From: Candidatus Melainabacteria bacterium
GTDB lineage: Bacteria > Cyanobacteriota > Vampirovibrionia > Gastranaerophilales > Gastranaerophilaceae
DNA: 64,000 bases
NCBI GenBank assembly: GCA_003258735.1
Contig: QHME01000004.1
Location: 161,901-225,900, forward strand
Reading direction: 5' to 3'
Of the stretch, positions 1-9,022 are shown piece after piece. The translations under genes were made by a program, and so were the position numbers. Within the stretch, counting starts at the first letter, position 1. The number at the start of each line of letters is the position of its first letter. The notes beneath the pieces are model-generated. The model saw nothing but the letters and a program-made list of their open reading frames with translations. It ran no database searches and was not told the origin of the DNA.

Positions 1-172
1 AGGTATTGTTGACCCAGCTAAAGTTACAAGATCAGCTTTGATTAACGCTGCATCTGTTGGTTCAATGTTATTGACTACAGAAGCTGCAGTTGTTGATATC
101 CCTGAGGAAAAAGCTGCTACACCTGATATGTCAGCAATGGCAGGCATGGGCGGTATGGGAGGAATGATGTAA
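1..172 (+). CDS. groL: GroEL chaperonin, C-terminal 57 residues (partial)
   Basis: Reading frame open from base 2 to a TAA at 170-172. The translated tail contains GIVDPAKVTRSALINAASV and TTEAAVVD and ends in a Gly/Met-rich MAGMGGMGGMM, which is the diagnostic flexible tail of bacterial GroEL (Hsp60). The protein forms the double-ring folding chamber in the cytosol with GroES. Only the end of the equatorial domain is in the window; the rest, and any groS, lie upstream. A strong hairpin terminator follows 45 bases later. Confidence 0.97.
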   Translation, partial: GIVDPAKVTRSALINAASVGSMLLTTEAAVVDIPEEKAATPDMSAMAGMGGMGGMM

Positions 173-216
173 TTTAGCACAATGTGTTAATTATATCATT
201 TTAACCAAAGATTAAT

Positions 217-258
217 AAAAGGACTGCGGAAACTATTTAAGTTTCCGCAGTCCTTTTT
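217..258. terminator. Rho-independent terminator, groL and convergent gene
   Basis: Perfect 17-bp inverted repeat (AAAGGACTGCGGAAACT and its complement) with a 5-base loop, followed by a T run on the + strand and preceded by an A run, so it can work in both directions between groL and the gene ending at 262. Confidence 0.92.
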
Positions 259-261
259 ATA

Positions 262-582
262 TTACCCAAATATTTTATGGAAAAAGTTTGTAATTTGTGG
301 TTGAAATTGTTGGTATAAATTTATCCCAAAGCCTGTGATTTGTCCTGTGGCATTTCCTTGCATCCAAGATTCTGATGGGCCATTTTGAATATTTACTTGG
401 GTAAATCCGCCCATTGGACGTGGTGGTACTCCAAAATTGAACAATGGGGCTTGATAGCCAGTTTGAGCCATAAATGCCATTCTTTTATTATTAGCGTTGT
501 CTTCATATCTGTTCCAAATGTTTGTTCTTCCTGTGTTGACGGAAGGTGTATATCTGGAGCTGTAGTTGTTAAAATTCACCAT
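262..582 (-). CDS. Small hypothetical protein, 106 aa
   Basis: I do not recognise this protein. It is rich in Asn, Gln, Gly, Phe and aromatic residues (MVNFNNYSSRYTPSVN at the start, GFGINLYQQFQPQITNFF near the end) with no signal peptide or membrane segment, and looks low-complexity or surface-like. The ATG at 582 is chosen because AAGG lies 7 bases upstream; the longer open frame to 741 has no ribosome site. It is followed directly by the bidirectional terminator at 217-258. Probably a lineage-specific protein; function unknown. Confidence 0.6.
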   Translation of the reverse strand: MVNFNNYSSRYTPSVNTGRTNIWNRYEDNANNKRMAFMAQTGYQAPLFNFGVPPRPMGGFTQVNIQNGPSESWMQGNATGQITGFGINLYQQFQPQITNFFHKIFG

Positions 583-730
583 AATAAAACCTTGTTTTCT
601 ATATCTTATATATATAAAGTATATAGGGGCGGAGAAATTGATTAATTTTGAATATTTTGCTTTACATTTGTTAATAATATTTGAATGACAAAAAAGTTGG
701 TCAAGCAGACTAAATTTTTTGTTCTCAGTT

Positions 731-1378
731 CTATCTATCAAGTTTTTCTTTTAAAATTTCCATTTCAGCCTTGAGCTTGTTAATCTCGCATTTTACAGGG
801 TCTGGAATTCTGTTGTGCATAAGGTTTCCTTGTTTGTCGATTACTGCGCGGTGGACAACTCGTCCTGGAATGCCTACAACTGTTGAATGTTCCGGTACAT
901 CTTCTACAACAACTGAGCCTGCGCCAATTCGAACATTGTCACCAATTGTAATATTTCCTAAAACTTTTGCACCGGCTCCGACAATGACGTTATTTCCAAG
1001 GGTTGGATGGCGTTTCCCTGATTCTTTGCCGGTTCCGCCAAGTGTTACTTGTTGATAAATTAAAACATCGTCTCCAATTATGGTTGTTTCGCCGATTACA
1101 ACACCTTCTCCGTGGTCGATGAAAAAGCGTCTGCCAATTTCTGCTCCCGGATGAATTTCGATACCTGTGATTATTCTTGTTAAGTATGATATAACTCTCG
1201 GAACCAGTGGAATATTCCATTTGTAGAGCCTGTGTGCAAATCTATATGCAACAAGCGCGTGTAGACCCGGGTAACATAGAATAACTTCTAAAAGATTTTT
1301 TGCTGCCGGATCGTTTTCATAAATGACTTTTATGTCTTCTTTGACTTTTGAAATTCCACGCTTGATTACGTTAAGCAT
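731..1378 (-). CDS. cysE: Serine O-acetyltransferase
   Basis: 215 aa. Transfers acetyl from acetyl-CoA to L-serine, giving O-acetylserine for cysteine synthesis in the cytosol. The helical N-terminal part (about residues 1-75) precedes a left-handed beta-helix of hexapeptide repeats: EIHPGAEIGRRFFIDHGEG carries the catalytic Asp-His, then VVIGETTIIGDDVLIYQ, TLGGTGK, and NNVIVGAGAKVLGNITIG. Length fits the short bacterial class (EpsC/CysE-like, lacking the long N-terminus of the E. coli enzyme). The C-terminal tail after VVHRAVIDKQ has a short coiled coil. Start at 1378 has AGAAAGAGAG upstream. It lies downstream of tyrS with a terminator between, so it is probably transcribed separately. Confidence 0.95.
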   Translation of the reverse strand: MLNVIKRGISKVKEDIKVIYENDPAAKNLLEVILCYPGLHALVAYRFAHRLYKWNIPLVPRVISYLTRIITGIEIHPGAEIGRRFFIDHGEGVVIGETTIIGDDVLIYQQVTLGGTGKESGKRHPTLGNNVIVGAGAKVLGNITIGDNVRIGAGSVVVEDVPEHSTVVGIPGRVVHRAVIDKQGNLMHNRIPDPVKCEINKLKAEMEILKEKLDR

Positions 1379-1410
1379 TTAGGCTCTCTTTCTTTTGTTT
1401 GGTAGTGTCT

Positions 1411-1440
1411 TAAAAAATCAGGTCGGCATTTGTTGCCGAC
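1411..1440 (-). terminator. Terminator of tyrS
   Basis: On the - strand a 7-bp stem GTCGGCA/TGCCGAC with a 5-base loop is followed by GATTTTTTAAG. It sits 26 bases after the tyrS stop. A related palindromic sequence occurs at 55788-55809. Confidence 0.7.
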
Positions 1441-1465
1441 TCTGAATGTTTTTGTAGTTTTGTTA

Positions 1466-2689
1466 TTATTTTACTAATTTAGCAAATTTACGTTTACCTG
1501 CTTGTAATATTACGCTATCTTTAATTGCAAATGTATAGCCCATATCAGCAATTTTTTCACCGTCAATTTTTACACCGCCACCTTGAATTAAGCGTTTTGC
1601 TTCTCCACGGCTTGCTGCAAATTTTAATTCGGTTAGTAAATCAAGAATATTTTTGCCGTCTTCAACTCTTACTTCCTCAATATCTTCTGGGATGCCTTTG
1701 TTTGATACAACATTGATAAATTCTTCTTGGGCTTTGTCAGCACCTTCTTTACCATGGTATTCTTCTGTAATAGTGTGAGCAAGTTGCATTTTGATGTTAC
1801 GTGGATTAATTGTGCCATCTGCTATTTGTTTGTCGTAAGTTTCAAGCTCATCTTTTGTCGCATCTGTCAATAAGCTATAGTAGCGAGTAATCATATTGTC
1901 AGGAATACTCATCAATTTGCCAAACATATCTTTTGCGCTGTCTGTAAGTGAAATACAGTGTTCCGGATATGTTTTTGACATTTTTACAACCCCATCTGTA
2001 CCTTCAAGTAACGGTAATAACATAACTAATTGAGGATATTTCTTGCCGTAAGCGGCTTGGATGTCACGTCCTAATAGTGTGTTAAATCTTTGGTCTGTTC
2101 CACCTAATTCAATATCAGCATCAATTGCAACAGAATCGTAAGCCTGCATCAACGGATAGAAAAATTCGTGAATCGAAATTGGTCTGCCGTCTGCGTATCT
2201 TTTTGCAAAATCGTCTCTTGTCATCATTTGTGCAACTGTTACTTGAGCAGAAAGTTTTAATAAATCAGTAAAGCTCATTTTGTGTAACCAGTCAGCATTG
2301 TTTGTAACTTCTGCATCTGTTACATCAAGAACTTTTGACATTTGGTCAAAGTATGATTTAGCGTTTTCTGCAACTTGTTCTTTTGTTAGAGCCGGTCTTG
2401 TTTCAGATTTGCCTGATGGGTCGCCAACCATAGCCGTTGCTCCACCTACAATTAAAACTATTTTGTGACCGAGTGATTGAAATTCTCTTAGTTTTCTCAT
2501 TACAACAGTGTGACCTAAGTGAAGGTCAGGTCTTGTTGGATCCATCCCCAATTTTACTCGAAGTGGAGTATTTGTATCCGCTGCGTGTTGAAGTTTTACT
2601 GCAAGTTCTTCAATTCCTCCAGGTAATACTTCTGCGTTTCTTGCCAAATGTTTGGCTTGGTTTATAAATTCTTCTCTAATTTCTACCAT
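1466..2689 (-). CDS. tyrS: Tyrosyl-tRNA synthetase
   Basis: 407 aa class I aminoacyl-tRNA synthetase that charges tRNA-Tyr. Visible motifs are the HIGH box as HLGH (residues 57-60, in MDPTRPDLHLGHTVVMRKL) and the KMSKS loop as KMSKT (about residue 240), with VGDPSGKSETRP after the first motif, typical of the TyrS type II (TyrZ-like) group. A C-terminal S4 RNA-binding domain (KFAASRGEAKRLIQGGGVKI) is intact. I use the ATG at 2689 because TAGGAGAAA precedes it; the frame stays open to 2761 but nothing supports that start. No T-box leader is evident in the upstream 100 bases. Confidence 0.97.
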   Translation of the reverse strand: MVEIREEFINQAKHLARNAEVLPGGIEELAVKLQHAADTNTPLRVKLGMDPTRPDLHLGHTVVMRKLREFQSLGHKIVLIVGGATAMVGDPSGKSETRPALTKEQVAENAKSYFDQMSKVLDVTDAEVTNNADWLHKMSFTDLLKLSAQVTVAQMMTRDDFAKRYADGRPISIHEFFYPLMQAYDSVAIDADIELGGTDQRFNTLLGRDIQAAYGKKYPQLVMLLPLLEGTDGVVKMSKTYPEHCISLTDSAKDMFGKLMSIPDNMITRYYSLLTDATKDELETYDKQIADGTINPRNIKMQLAHTITEEYHGKEGADKAQEEFINVVSNKGIPEDIEEVRVEDGKNILDLLTELKFAASRGEAKRLIQGGGVKIDGEKIADMGYTFAIKDSVILQAGKRKFAKLVK

Positions 2690-2745
2690 AATTTTTCTCC
2701 TATATTTACTTAAAATTATAACAAAAACATGATAAAAGGTTGAGG

Positions 2746-2783
2746 TAAAAAATAACGGCACTGAATATTACTCAATGCCGTTT
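2746..2783 (-). terminator. Terminator after the tail-fibre-like gene pair
   Basis: Stem AACGGCA/TGCCGTT, extended by CTGA/TCAG-like pairs, followed on the - strand by ATTTTTTA. It ends the transcript of the genes at 2790-3798, upstream of tyrS. Confidence 0.8.
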
Positions 2784-2789
2784 CTTGGG

Positions 2790-3167
2790 TTATATTTGAG
2801 ATTGTAAACTGTTTAGTTCAATTCGCAAATCATAGATTTTTGAGTTGTAATAATCAAGCCATGTTTGGTTTGTTTTTTCATCTCTTATCTCATCTTCGCA
2901 AACTGCTCTTATTCGTTTAAGGTCAAGTTCATTCAGTTCCTGTTCAATTTTGCGGATTCTTTGTGTTACGGCTAATGTTTGCCTTGCAGTTTCATAGTTC
3001 GGGTTTTTGGTTATTTTCCCATCTTTAAAGATGTATAATAAGTTGTCTTGAATAAATTCATTGTAAATACTTTCTTCAACTTCAATGTTTTGAATATTTT
3101 CTCCAATTTGTTCAGTGCATCCAGCACCTGTGATTTTGTTATCTTCAACAAAAATTATATATTTCAT
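2790..3167 (-). CDS. Hypothetical protein, tail-fibre-assembly-like
   Basis: 125 aa. The N-terminal half looks like a small beta domain (MKYIIFVEDNKITGAG, LLYIFKDGKITKNPNYE) and the C-terminal half is a charged helix pair (RIRKIEQELNELDLKRIRA, YYNSKIYDLRIELNSLQSQI). This architecture and its place 16 bases downstream of a tail-fibre-like gene recall phage tail-fibre assembly/chaperone proteins, but I see no diagnostic motif. AAGGAG lies upstream of the ATG. Likely co-transcribed with 3184-3798. Function is inference from context only. Confidence 0.6.
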   Translation of the reverse strand: MKYIIFVEDNKITGAGCTEQIGENIQNIEVEESIYNEFIQDNLLYIFKDGKITKNPNYETARQTLAVTQRIRKIEQELNELDLKRIRAVCEDEIRDEKTNQTWLDYYNSKIYDLRIELNSLQSQI

Positions 3168-3183
3168 TATTTAAACTCCTTTT

Positions 3184-3798
3184 TTATCTTACTTTTCTGT
3201 ACGCTTTTGCGTATAGTTCAAATGTTGCATTTCCTGATTGTGACGAATTACTTGAAATCGAAACGGTTCTGTTTGTACCAATTGGTAAAGTTACAGATGA
3301 TGCTGCATACATACCTGCGGAATCTGCTCGACACATTGCAGCATTTGATACGTATGATGAGCTCAAAAAGATGTAGGCATAATTCCCTGCGACATTTAAG
3401 GTTGTAGAAAATAAGACTTCGTAAACATTGTTATCGTTTGGTAGGTATGAAGATAATGAAAAGTTTTTGGTTTGTCCGGCTGAGATGGAGGTAGATTGTG
3501 CAATGGTGAGTGATTTTTTGACCCATTTACCATCAATATCTGTATTGTTTGCTTTTGCACTGAACATTGCTTTTGCATTAGTTCCAATGTTTGAAAAATT
3601 TAAGTCTGCTTTTTGGGCTATTTCTGCGTTTAATTCTTCTTTTGTTTCTTTTAATTCTTGACTTGATTTTGTGTTGGCATCGTCAATTCTTGAATTTGTG
3701 TCCTCAATTTTATTTAAAATATCAATAAAGTTGGCATTAACCTCGTCGGCTTTAGCTTTTGTCCCAGGTACAAAAGAATATGGAACTCCGTATGTCAT
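3184..3798 (-). CDS. Phage tail-fibre-like protein
   Basis: 204 aa. The start MTYGVPYSFVPGTKAKADEV followed by NFIDILNKIEDTNSRIDD is the kind of N-terminus found on phage tail-fibre and tail-collar proteins (YSF..GT.A.A.EVNANF). It continues into a coiled coil (about residues 30-70, KETKEELNAEIAQKAD) and a beta-rich, Ser-rich C-terminal domain that could trimerise or bind a receptor. AAAGGA precedes the ATG. No other phage structural gene is nearby, so this is an isolated pair with 2790-3167: a phage remnant, or a domesticated adhesin. Confidence 0.6.
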   Translation of the reverse strand: MTYGVPYSFVPGTKAKADEVNANFIDILNKIEDTNSRIDDANTKSSQELKETKEELNAEIAQKADLNFSNIGTNAKAMFSAKANNTDIDGKWVKKSLTIAQSTSISAGQTKNFSLSSYLPNDNNVYEVLFSTTLNVAGNYAYIFLSSSYVSNAAMCRADSAGMYAASSVTLPIGTNRTVSISSNSSQSGNATFELYAKAYRKVR

Positions 3799-3898
3799 AA
3801 TATCCTTTCTGACATATCAGATGACCTGTTAGGTGGGGTAAAACTCAAATCAACTCTCGTATTATACCATATTGATTAAATTTTCGTCAAGCAAATAA

Positions 3899-3944
3899 AA
3901 ACAAAAAGCGAACCGCTCCACAAAGAGTAATTCGCTTTTTGTTT
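3899..3944. terminator. Bidirectional terminator
   Basis: AAACAAAAAGCGAA pairs with TTCGCTTTTTGTTT, with an 18-base loop holding a minor CTC/GAG stem. It lies between the gene ending at 3976 and the tail-fibre-like gene start at 3798, ending the - strand transcript of 3976-4377. Confidence 0.8.
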
Positions 3945-3975
3945 ATTTGATAATAGGTTTTCTCTCAAGTTATGT

Positions 3976-4377
3976 TTAAGCTGCCGGTTTTTTAGCCCAA
4001 AGTTTTGCAACTTGGTCGTAAGTGTATTGGCTGATAAATTCGCCGGCTGTTGCTAAGTAGTGACCTATTCTCTTAGGGCTATAGAATTTGGTATCTTTAA
4101 GAACATCTTCTGTTAATTTTGTTAGGACACCACCTTTTGTTAAGCCAACCAAGGCTGCAGCTGCCACAACTACGCCAATAACTGTGTTACGGATAGCATG
4201 ACCACCTTTTTTCTTTTCAGTCTTGTCAGTTGTTGATAAATCTACTTTGTCGCCTTCAGGTTGTTTTGCAAATGCTCCCGGGCGTTCTAAAACATTATTT
4301 GTATTTGCTGCTTTGGTTTCTTGAGCTGGCGCAGCTTCGCCACAAAAACGTACACTTGAAATAGGACTCAATGCCAT
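3976..4377 (-). CDS. Hypothetical protein with one membrane segment
   Basis: 133 aa, not recognised. Starts MALSPISSVRFCGEAAPA, a short FxG-type head that recalls uncharacterised proteins I associate with this lineage, then a polar linker to about residue 72. One hydrophobic stretch follows (NTVIGVVVAAAALVGLTKGG, about residues 75-95), then a soluble tail of about 40 residues ending LWAKKPAA. CAAGGAGG lies 7 bases before the ATG. Function unknown; topology suggests a membrane-anchored protein. Confidence 0.65.
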   Translation of the reverse strand: MALSPISSVRFCGEAAPAQETKAANTNNVLERPGAFAKQPEGDKVDLSTTDKTEKKKGGHAIRNTVIGVVVAAAALVGLTKGGVLTKLTEDVLKDTKFYSPKRIGHYLATAGEFISQYTYDQVAKLWAKKPAA

Positions 4378-4550
4378 GAGAAAACCTCCTTGTAAAATTT
4401 TTCTACTACACTATAAATAAAACTCCTAATGCAATAATTTTGACTCAATATTTTGTATTTGGAAAGATTTGTTACAAAAATTTACAATAATTTTGGAATA
4501 TTTTAAATTCTCGTGTCATCTATAATTTTGTAGAGGGAGGAATATTTAAA

Positions 4551-7500
4551 ATGGCATCAAAACAAGAAACATTAATTTACATTGAAAAAGAAAATATAAC
4601 TGAGGCAGAATTTATGTCCAGAAGTTTTGTGAATAAAGAAGTTAAAAATAGAGCATATATAAATGCTTTAGGTGCAGAACTTCTTACAAAATATCTGGCA
4701 TCAGAAGGTGTTGATGTTTCTGATTTGCATAATCTTCATTCAATTTCAAAGATTTTGGAAAAGAATGATATTTCTGATATTTTATTGCCAAATATCCATA
4801 TAGATGTTCGTGTGATATTTGATGATAATCAAATTTTTGTTCCAAAAAGTCATTTTGAACTTGGTTTAACTCCTGATATTTATGCTGTTTTAAAAATTGA
4901 TGCCGATTTTAAATATGTGGAATTTTTGGGATATTTCAAGCCTTCTCAAATAGATAAAAATAATCAAAATGATGAATATTATTTCTTTAGCAAAAATAAA
5001 TTGTCTGCACCTGAATCTTTGACAAGATTTATTCAAAACTTTCCTGGAAAAAATCCGAGAAAGCTTACAGAAGAAGAGTTTTTCCATGGTAGAGAACTTT
5101 CAATTTCTTTGGCTGACCATAATATTACACTAGATGAAGAAATTGAATTATATGAGTTGTTATTATCCAGCGCACAATTAAGAGATAGCGTTTTAGAATT
5201 TGATAATTTCGAAACTTTAGCTTACAGTGTGGCACCTGAGTTTGCAAAATCTTCAAATTCTGGAGATGCAACATTGACAGTATTACAAGCTGAAGAAGAT
5301 GATGAGGCATCAACAGACGCGACAAATGATGAGATATCTTTAGAAGATGCTAGTGATGACGAAATAATGTTGGATGAATCTTTCTTTGATGAAGAAGATG
5401 CAGAAGAGCCTCAAAATGAAGGGCAAAAATCTGAGTCTGAAAGTGAAAATGGAGAGCCTGAAACAGATGAAGAATCTATATCAGAACCGATTGAAGAAGA
5501 TGTAACACAATCTTTTGATATTGGTGAAAATCTTGAAGATTTGACAGCCGAGCCTCTAGTGGAAGAACCGTTAGTTGAAACAGAAAATGTTGAGCTTGAT
5601 GAAAATTCTGATACAGAACCTGTAGTTGAGCATGAAGAAGTTGTCCAATCTGATTCTATTGATACAGTTGAAGTTGAAAATATTGAACCACTTGATGAAC
5701 CTGCATTAGATTTTGGAAATGCTGATTTAGGTGATGATTTGTTGGATGATGGCTTTGGTGAAGATGAACAAGACGCTGAACCAAAACAGCAGGAAGAAGC
5801 TCCTGTAGTTGAAGATGTTAAAGAAGATTCAATCGCAGAGGTTGAAAAGCCAAAAGTGATAGAAGATAAAAAGGCAGTTGAAGAGCATGATTTTGTTGTT
5901 GAACCGCCAAAACCTGTAGCGAATATGGATAGTCTTTCTGTTGATGCATTGTTAGATGAAACAATTGCAGCAATTGATAAAACGCCGACAGAAGATAAAA
6001 AAGAAGAACCTAAAAAAGATATAACAAAAGATTTGACACAAGTTGTAAGTGATGCTGTACAAAGTGGAATTGAAAAAGCTGTGGCAGGTGCTGCCGCTGC
6101 AGGAGCGATTGCCGCAGAAACTGGAGCAGCAACGACTACAGCAGGCGCAGCAGCCTCTACTGAGGCAATAAAACTTGCGGCTGTTGCAGGTGAAATGGTT
6201 AATAATGTTGTTGCTCAAAATTTGGAAAAGCAACAAAAGAACTTAGATAGAATTGATTATGCAAAAACAGATATTGCACCTGATACTGCAGAAATTCCTG
6301 AGCATATTGCTGCTATGGGTGATTTATCTACTGCAAAAATTGAGGCAAATATGGAAGCAGAGGCATCAGGGCAATTTGAAACCCCTACGGATCTTTCTAA
6401 TTTGCATACAGTAGAACAAAAATCAGAAGAAAAATTTGAACAAGAAACTGTTGATATCTCAAAAATGGAATCAGTTCAAACAGAAGAATTTCACGAAAAT
6501 TCAGATGAAATTGTAGAGTTATCTAACTTACAAAATATGGATTCTTCTGCCAAAACCGTTGAAACTCCTGCAGAAATTTCTCATGAAGAAGAATTTAAAG
6601 GAATGGATTTGCCAAACTTATCTTCATTTACAATCAACGAAGATGGTACATCTTCAATTGATGGTTTTGCTCAAGATTTGAGTCTTGGGGAAGATGTCAA
6701 AAATGGTGATGAGCATCTTGTTGATATGGGCATGAAAATGAATTTGAACGAAATTTCATTAGATGATAATGATTCGTTAGATTTGGGCATGGATATGGAT
6801 TTGGATTTACCACAAGAAAATTTATCTAACTTAAATGATGATATTTTTAATTCAGAAGAAAATAAAACAGTTGAAGACAAAGCTACAAGTGAAGATTCCA
6901 AACCTCAGGATGAAGAAGAACTTCCACAAGAAGATTTGTTGAAATTGGATGATTCTCTTGGTTTAGATGACGATATTACATTGGATGAAGATGTCCCTGA
7001 AATAACAGATTCTTTGGTTGAAGAATCATCAGAGAGTCATGATTCAGTTTCTGTAGAAAATGCAAATATTGAAACTCCTCAAATTGAAGAAGAAAAAGAA
7101 GAAAATGCTGTATCTGCAGATTTGTCACCTCAAAATGAAGAAAAGAATTCTGAGGAATTGACATTAGAAGATTTGGAATTATTGACGGACGATGAAACTG
7201 AATCTGAACAAAATGAAGAAGGTGCTACTGGTGAAGGGTTGAATCTTGATGATGTAGACTTTTTGTCAGAAGAAACAGAAGTTCCGGCAGAAAATAAAGA
7301 ACAATCAATAAAATCAGATGAAGAACTTAATTTTGGTGATTTAGATTCTGTTGAAACTCAAGAAGTATCAGAAGAAACTAATCAAGAGCTTCAAAAAGAC
7401 TCTCAAGATTGGATGGATGATACTAATTATGATAATTTGGAAGATGCTCAAATAGAAGAACCTCAGTCAGGTGATTCTGAATTGAGTGAAGATGATATGA

Positions 7501-8423
7501 ATATGATTACAGAGCCTACTGTAGAGGAACACAAACCTTTTACTGTTATGGAAAACTCTATGGTTATCAGTGATAAATCCTTTAGAGTAGGAGAAATTCC
7601 TATTGATATCAACAATCCTGAAATGCCGACTATGGATGGTCCGGAGTCTTTGGGTGAATTATATAACGAAGAGTCAAAAGTCCCTGGTGGCGCATTATTG
7701 CAAAATCCTGGAAGATTAGGCTCTGCGGCTAATGCTAAAGGTAAAGCTGGTCTTGGTATCGGTTTAGGTATTGTTGGAACATTGATTGCATTTGCATTGA
7801 TTGGTGCAATTGGTTTTGGTGTAGCTAAGATGTTTAAAACTCCAACCGAAGAAGCTCCACAACCTATCACTGATGATAATGCTCCAACAAGTCCAGATAA
7901 TGGTGTTGCTGAAAGCAATACATTGAATGTAAATCCTGATAATGTTGTTAATATGGATAACAATACTGATGCATTAGCATCAACCGCGAAAGCTCCTGTT
8001 TCAGCTAAAACAACTACTCCGTCTAAAGTTGCAGCTCAGCCTGCTACATCAGCTAAGCCAAAGCAAATGCCTGTTAATACATTTATCGAAGTACGAAAAT
8101 TGACATGGGAAGTGCCTGATTATATATCTTATAATGGTGCGTTTAAACAATACTTCCAAGCAGTTGGAAAGAGTTTGAAATTATCATTATCAAGCGATTT
8201 GTTGTTGGCTACTGATTATGCATATTCAAATGAGGTTAGATTGAGTGTAACATTTGATAAAGATGGTACTTATAAAAATTCTCAAATCATTATATCAAGT
8301 GGTTCAAGCCAAATTGATAAAATTGTGTTACAAACTGTAAACCAAACGTTGAAAACCCTCAAAGCTCCTCATAGCTTGAATAATGACGAAAGTACAACGG
8401 CGATACTTAAAATTTATTTCTAA
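4551..8423 (+). CDS. Giant acidic protein: DUF1822-like N-terminus, one TM segment, TonB-like C-terminus
   Basis: 1290 aa. Residues 1-235 form a compact domain (RAYINALGAELLTKYLASEG, ILLPNIHIDVRVIFDDNQIF, FKYVEFLGYFKPSQI) that reads like the cyanobacterial DUF1822 family; this match is by eye. Residues 235-1060 are an extreme Asp/Glu-rich low-complexity region with an Ala-rich helical island near 510-550 and recurring DLSNL/LPNL-type motifs. A single membrane helix (about 1066-1092, GLGIGLGIVGTLIAFALIGA) follows, then a Pro/Thr/Ala linker and a C-terminal domain (about 1180-1290) with the TonB/TolA pattern (LSVTFDKDGTYKNSQII, then a terminal strand AILKIYF). Predicted topology: cytoplasmic N-terminus, periplasmic TonB-like end. 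GGGAGGAA precedes the ATG, with TATAAT about 30 bases upstream. Confidence 0.75.
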   Translation: MASKQETLIYIEKENITEAEFMSRSFVNKEVKNRAYINALGAELLTKYLASEGVDVSDLHNLHSISKILEKNDISDILLPNIHIDVRVIFDDNQIFVPKSHFELGLTPDIYAVLKIDADFKYVEFLGYFKPSQIDKNNQNDEYYFFSKNKLSAPESLTRFIQNFPGKNPRKLTEEEFFHGRELSISLADHNITLDEEIELYELLLSSAQLRDSVLEFDNFETLAYSVAPEFAKSSNSGDATLTVLQAEEDDEASTDATNDEISLEDASDDEIMLDESFFDEEDAEEPQNEGQKSESESENGEPETDEESISEPIEEDVTQSFDIGENLEDLTAEPLVEEPLVETENVELDENSDTEPVVEHEEVVQSDSIDTVEVENIEPLDEPALDFGNADLGDDLLDDGFGEDEQDAEPKQQEEAPVVEDVKEDSIAEVEKPKVIEDKKAVEEHDFVVEPPKPVANMDSLSVDALLDETIAAIDKTPTEDKKEEPKKDITKDLTQVVSDAVQSGIEKAVAGAAAAGAIAAETGAATTTAGAAASTEAIKLAAVAGEMVNNVVAQNLEKQQKNLDRIDYAKTDIAPDTAEIPEHIAAMGDLSTAKIEANMEAEASGQFETPTDLSNLHTVEQKSEEKFEQETVDISKMESVQTEEFHENSDEIVELSNLQNMDSSAKTVETPAEISHEEEFKGMDLPNLSSFTINEDGTSSIDGFAQDLSLGEDVKNGDEHLVDMGMKMNLNEISLDDNDSLDLGMDMDLDLPQENLSNLNDDIFNSEENKTVEDKATSEDSKPQDEEELPQEDLLKLDDSLGLDDDITLDEDVPEITDSLVEESSESHDSVSVENANIETPQIEEEKEENAVSADLSPQNEEKNSEELTLEDLELLTDDETESEQNEEGATGEGLNLDDVDFLSEETEVPAENKEQSIKSDEELNFGDLDSVETQEVSEETNQELQKDSQDWMDDTNYDNLEDAQIEEPQSGDSELSEDDMNMITEPTVEEHKPFTVMENSMVISDKSFRVGEIPIDINNPEMPTMDGPESLGELYNEESKVPGGALLQNPGRLGSAANAKGKAGLGIGLGIVGTLIAFALIGAIGFGVAKMFKTPTEEAPQPITDDNAPTSPDNGVAESNTLNVNPDNVVNMDNNTDALASTAKAPVSAKTTTPSKVAAQPATSAKPKQMPVNTFIEVRKLTWEVPDYISYNGAFKQYFQAVGKSLKLSLSSDLLLATDYAYSNEVRLSVTFDKDGTYKNSQIIISSGSSQIDKIVLQTVNQTLKTLKAPHSLNNDESTTAILKIYF

Positions 8424-8462
8424 ATATGATATACTGAGAAAAGAAGTAGAGGAAGTTAGGTT

Positions 8463-9020
8463 GTGGAATTAACACAAGATAAGATAGATTTAATTAGCAG
8501 AATAATAAAAAATGATCGCAAATACCCAAATAATGAGGATTTGTATGAGGATTTCTTTAATGAAACTTGCAAACGCTCTGTTGCGATTCTTAATGCCATA
8601 GATACTGAATCTACTTTGGAAGCATATTTAAAACGTATTGTTACTACTTCTATTATCAATGTTTTAAAAGATTCTGGACGCTTGAGAAGAACTCGTTCCG
8701 GTTACATGTCTACAAGAGAAGTTGCTATTGATGAAACTCCTGTGGATTATTCAACTGTTGTTATTAACTATTCAAATGTGAAAGTTCCTGAAAATCCTGA
8801 AGAAATAGTTATTCAAAAAGAAATATTGCAATTCGTTGCTGATACTATTAGAAATATTGATAAAGAAGAACCTGACAAAAACTATTTACACATTTATACT
8901 TTGCGCTATGACAAAGGCATGACTCAGAAAGAAATTTCTGAAGAACTTGGCTTATCTCAATCTGAAATTTCGAAAAGATTATACAAATTGATGGATAAAG
9001 TCAGAGATATTATTGAGTAG
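8463..9020 (+). CDS. Sigma-70-family-like RNA polymerase sigma factor
   Basis: 185 aa. The N-terminal half (ISRIIKNDRKYPNNEDLYEDFF, TLEAYLKRIVTTSIINVLKD) resembles sigma region 2, and the C-terminal part has a region 4 helix-turn-helix (MTQKEISEELGLSQSEISKRLYKLMDKVR, quoted from about residue 150 on in shorter form: GMTQKEISEELGLSQSEIS). The spacer carries an unusual block, EVAIDETPVDYSTVVINYSN. GTG start at 8463 with AGAGGAAG upstream. It sits 39 bases after the TonB-like gene and is translationally adjacent to the ATPase gene (2-base gap), so the three are probably one operon. It could be an alternative sigma factor for an envelope or surface regulon; no target is visible. Confidence 0.8.
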   Translation: MELTQDKIDLISRIIKNDRKYPNNEDLYEDFFNETCKRSVAILNAIDTESTLEAYLKRIVTTSIINVLKDSGRLRRTRSGYMSTREVAIDETPVDYSTVVINYSNVKVPENPEEIVIQKEILQFVADTIRNIDKEEPDKNYLHIYTLRYDKGMTQKEISEELGLSQSEISKRLYKLMDKVRDIIE

Positions 9021-9022
9021 AT

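Noticed and set aside
385..645. 86-aa ORF on the + strand opposite the small gene at 262-582
   Set aside because: Antisense shadow with no ribosome site and atypical composition (Cys, Ser, His).
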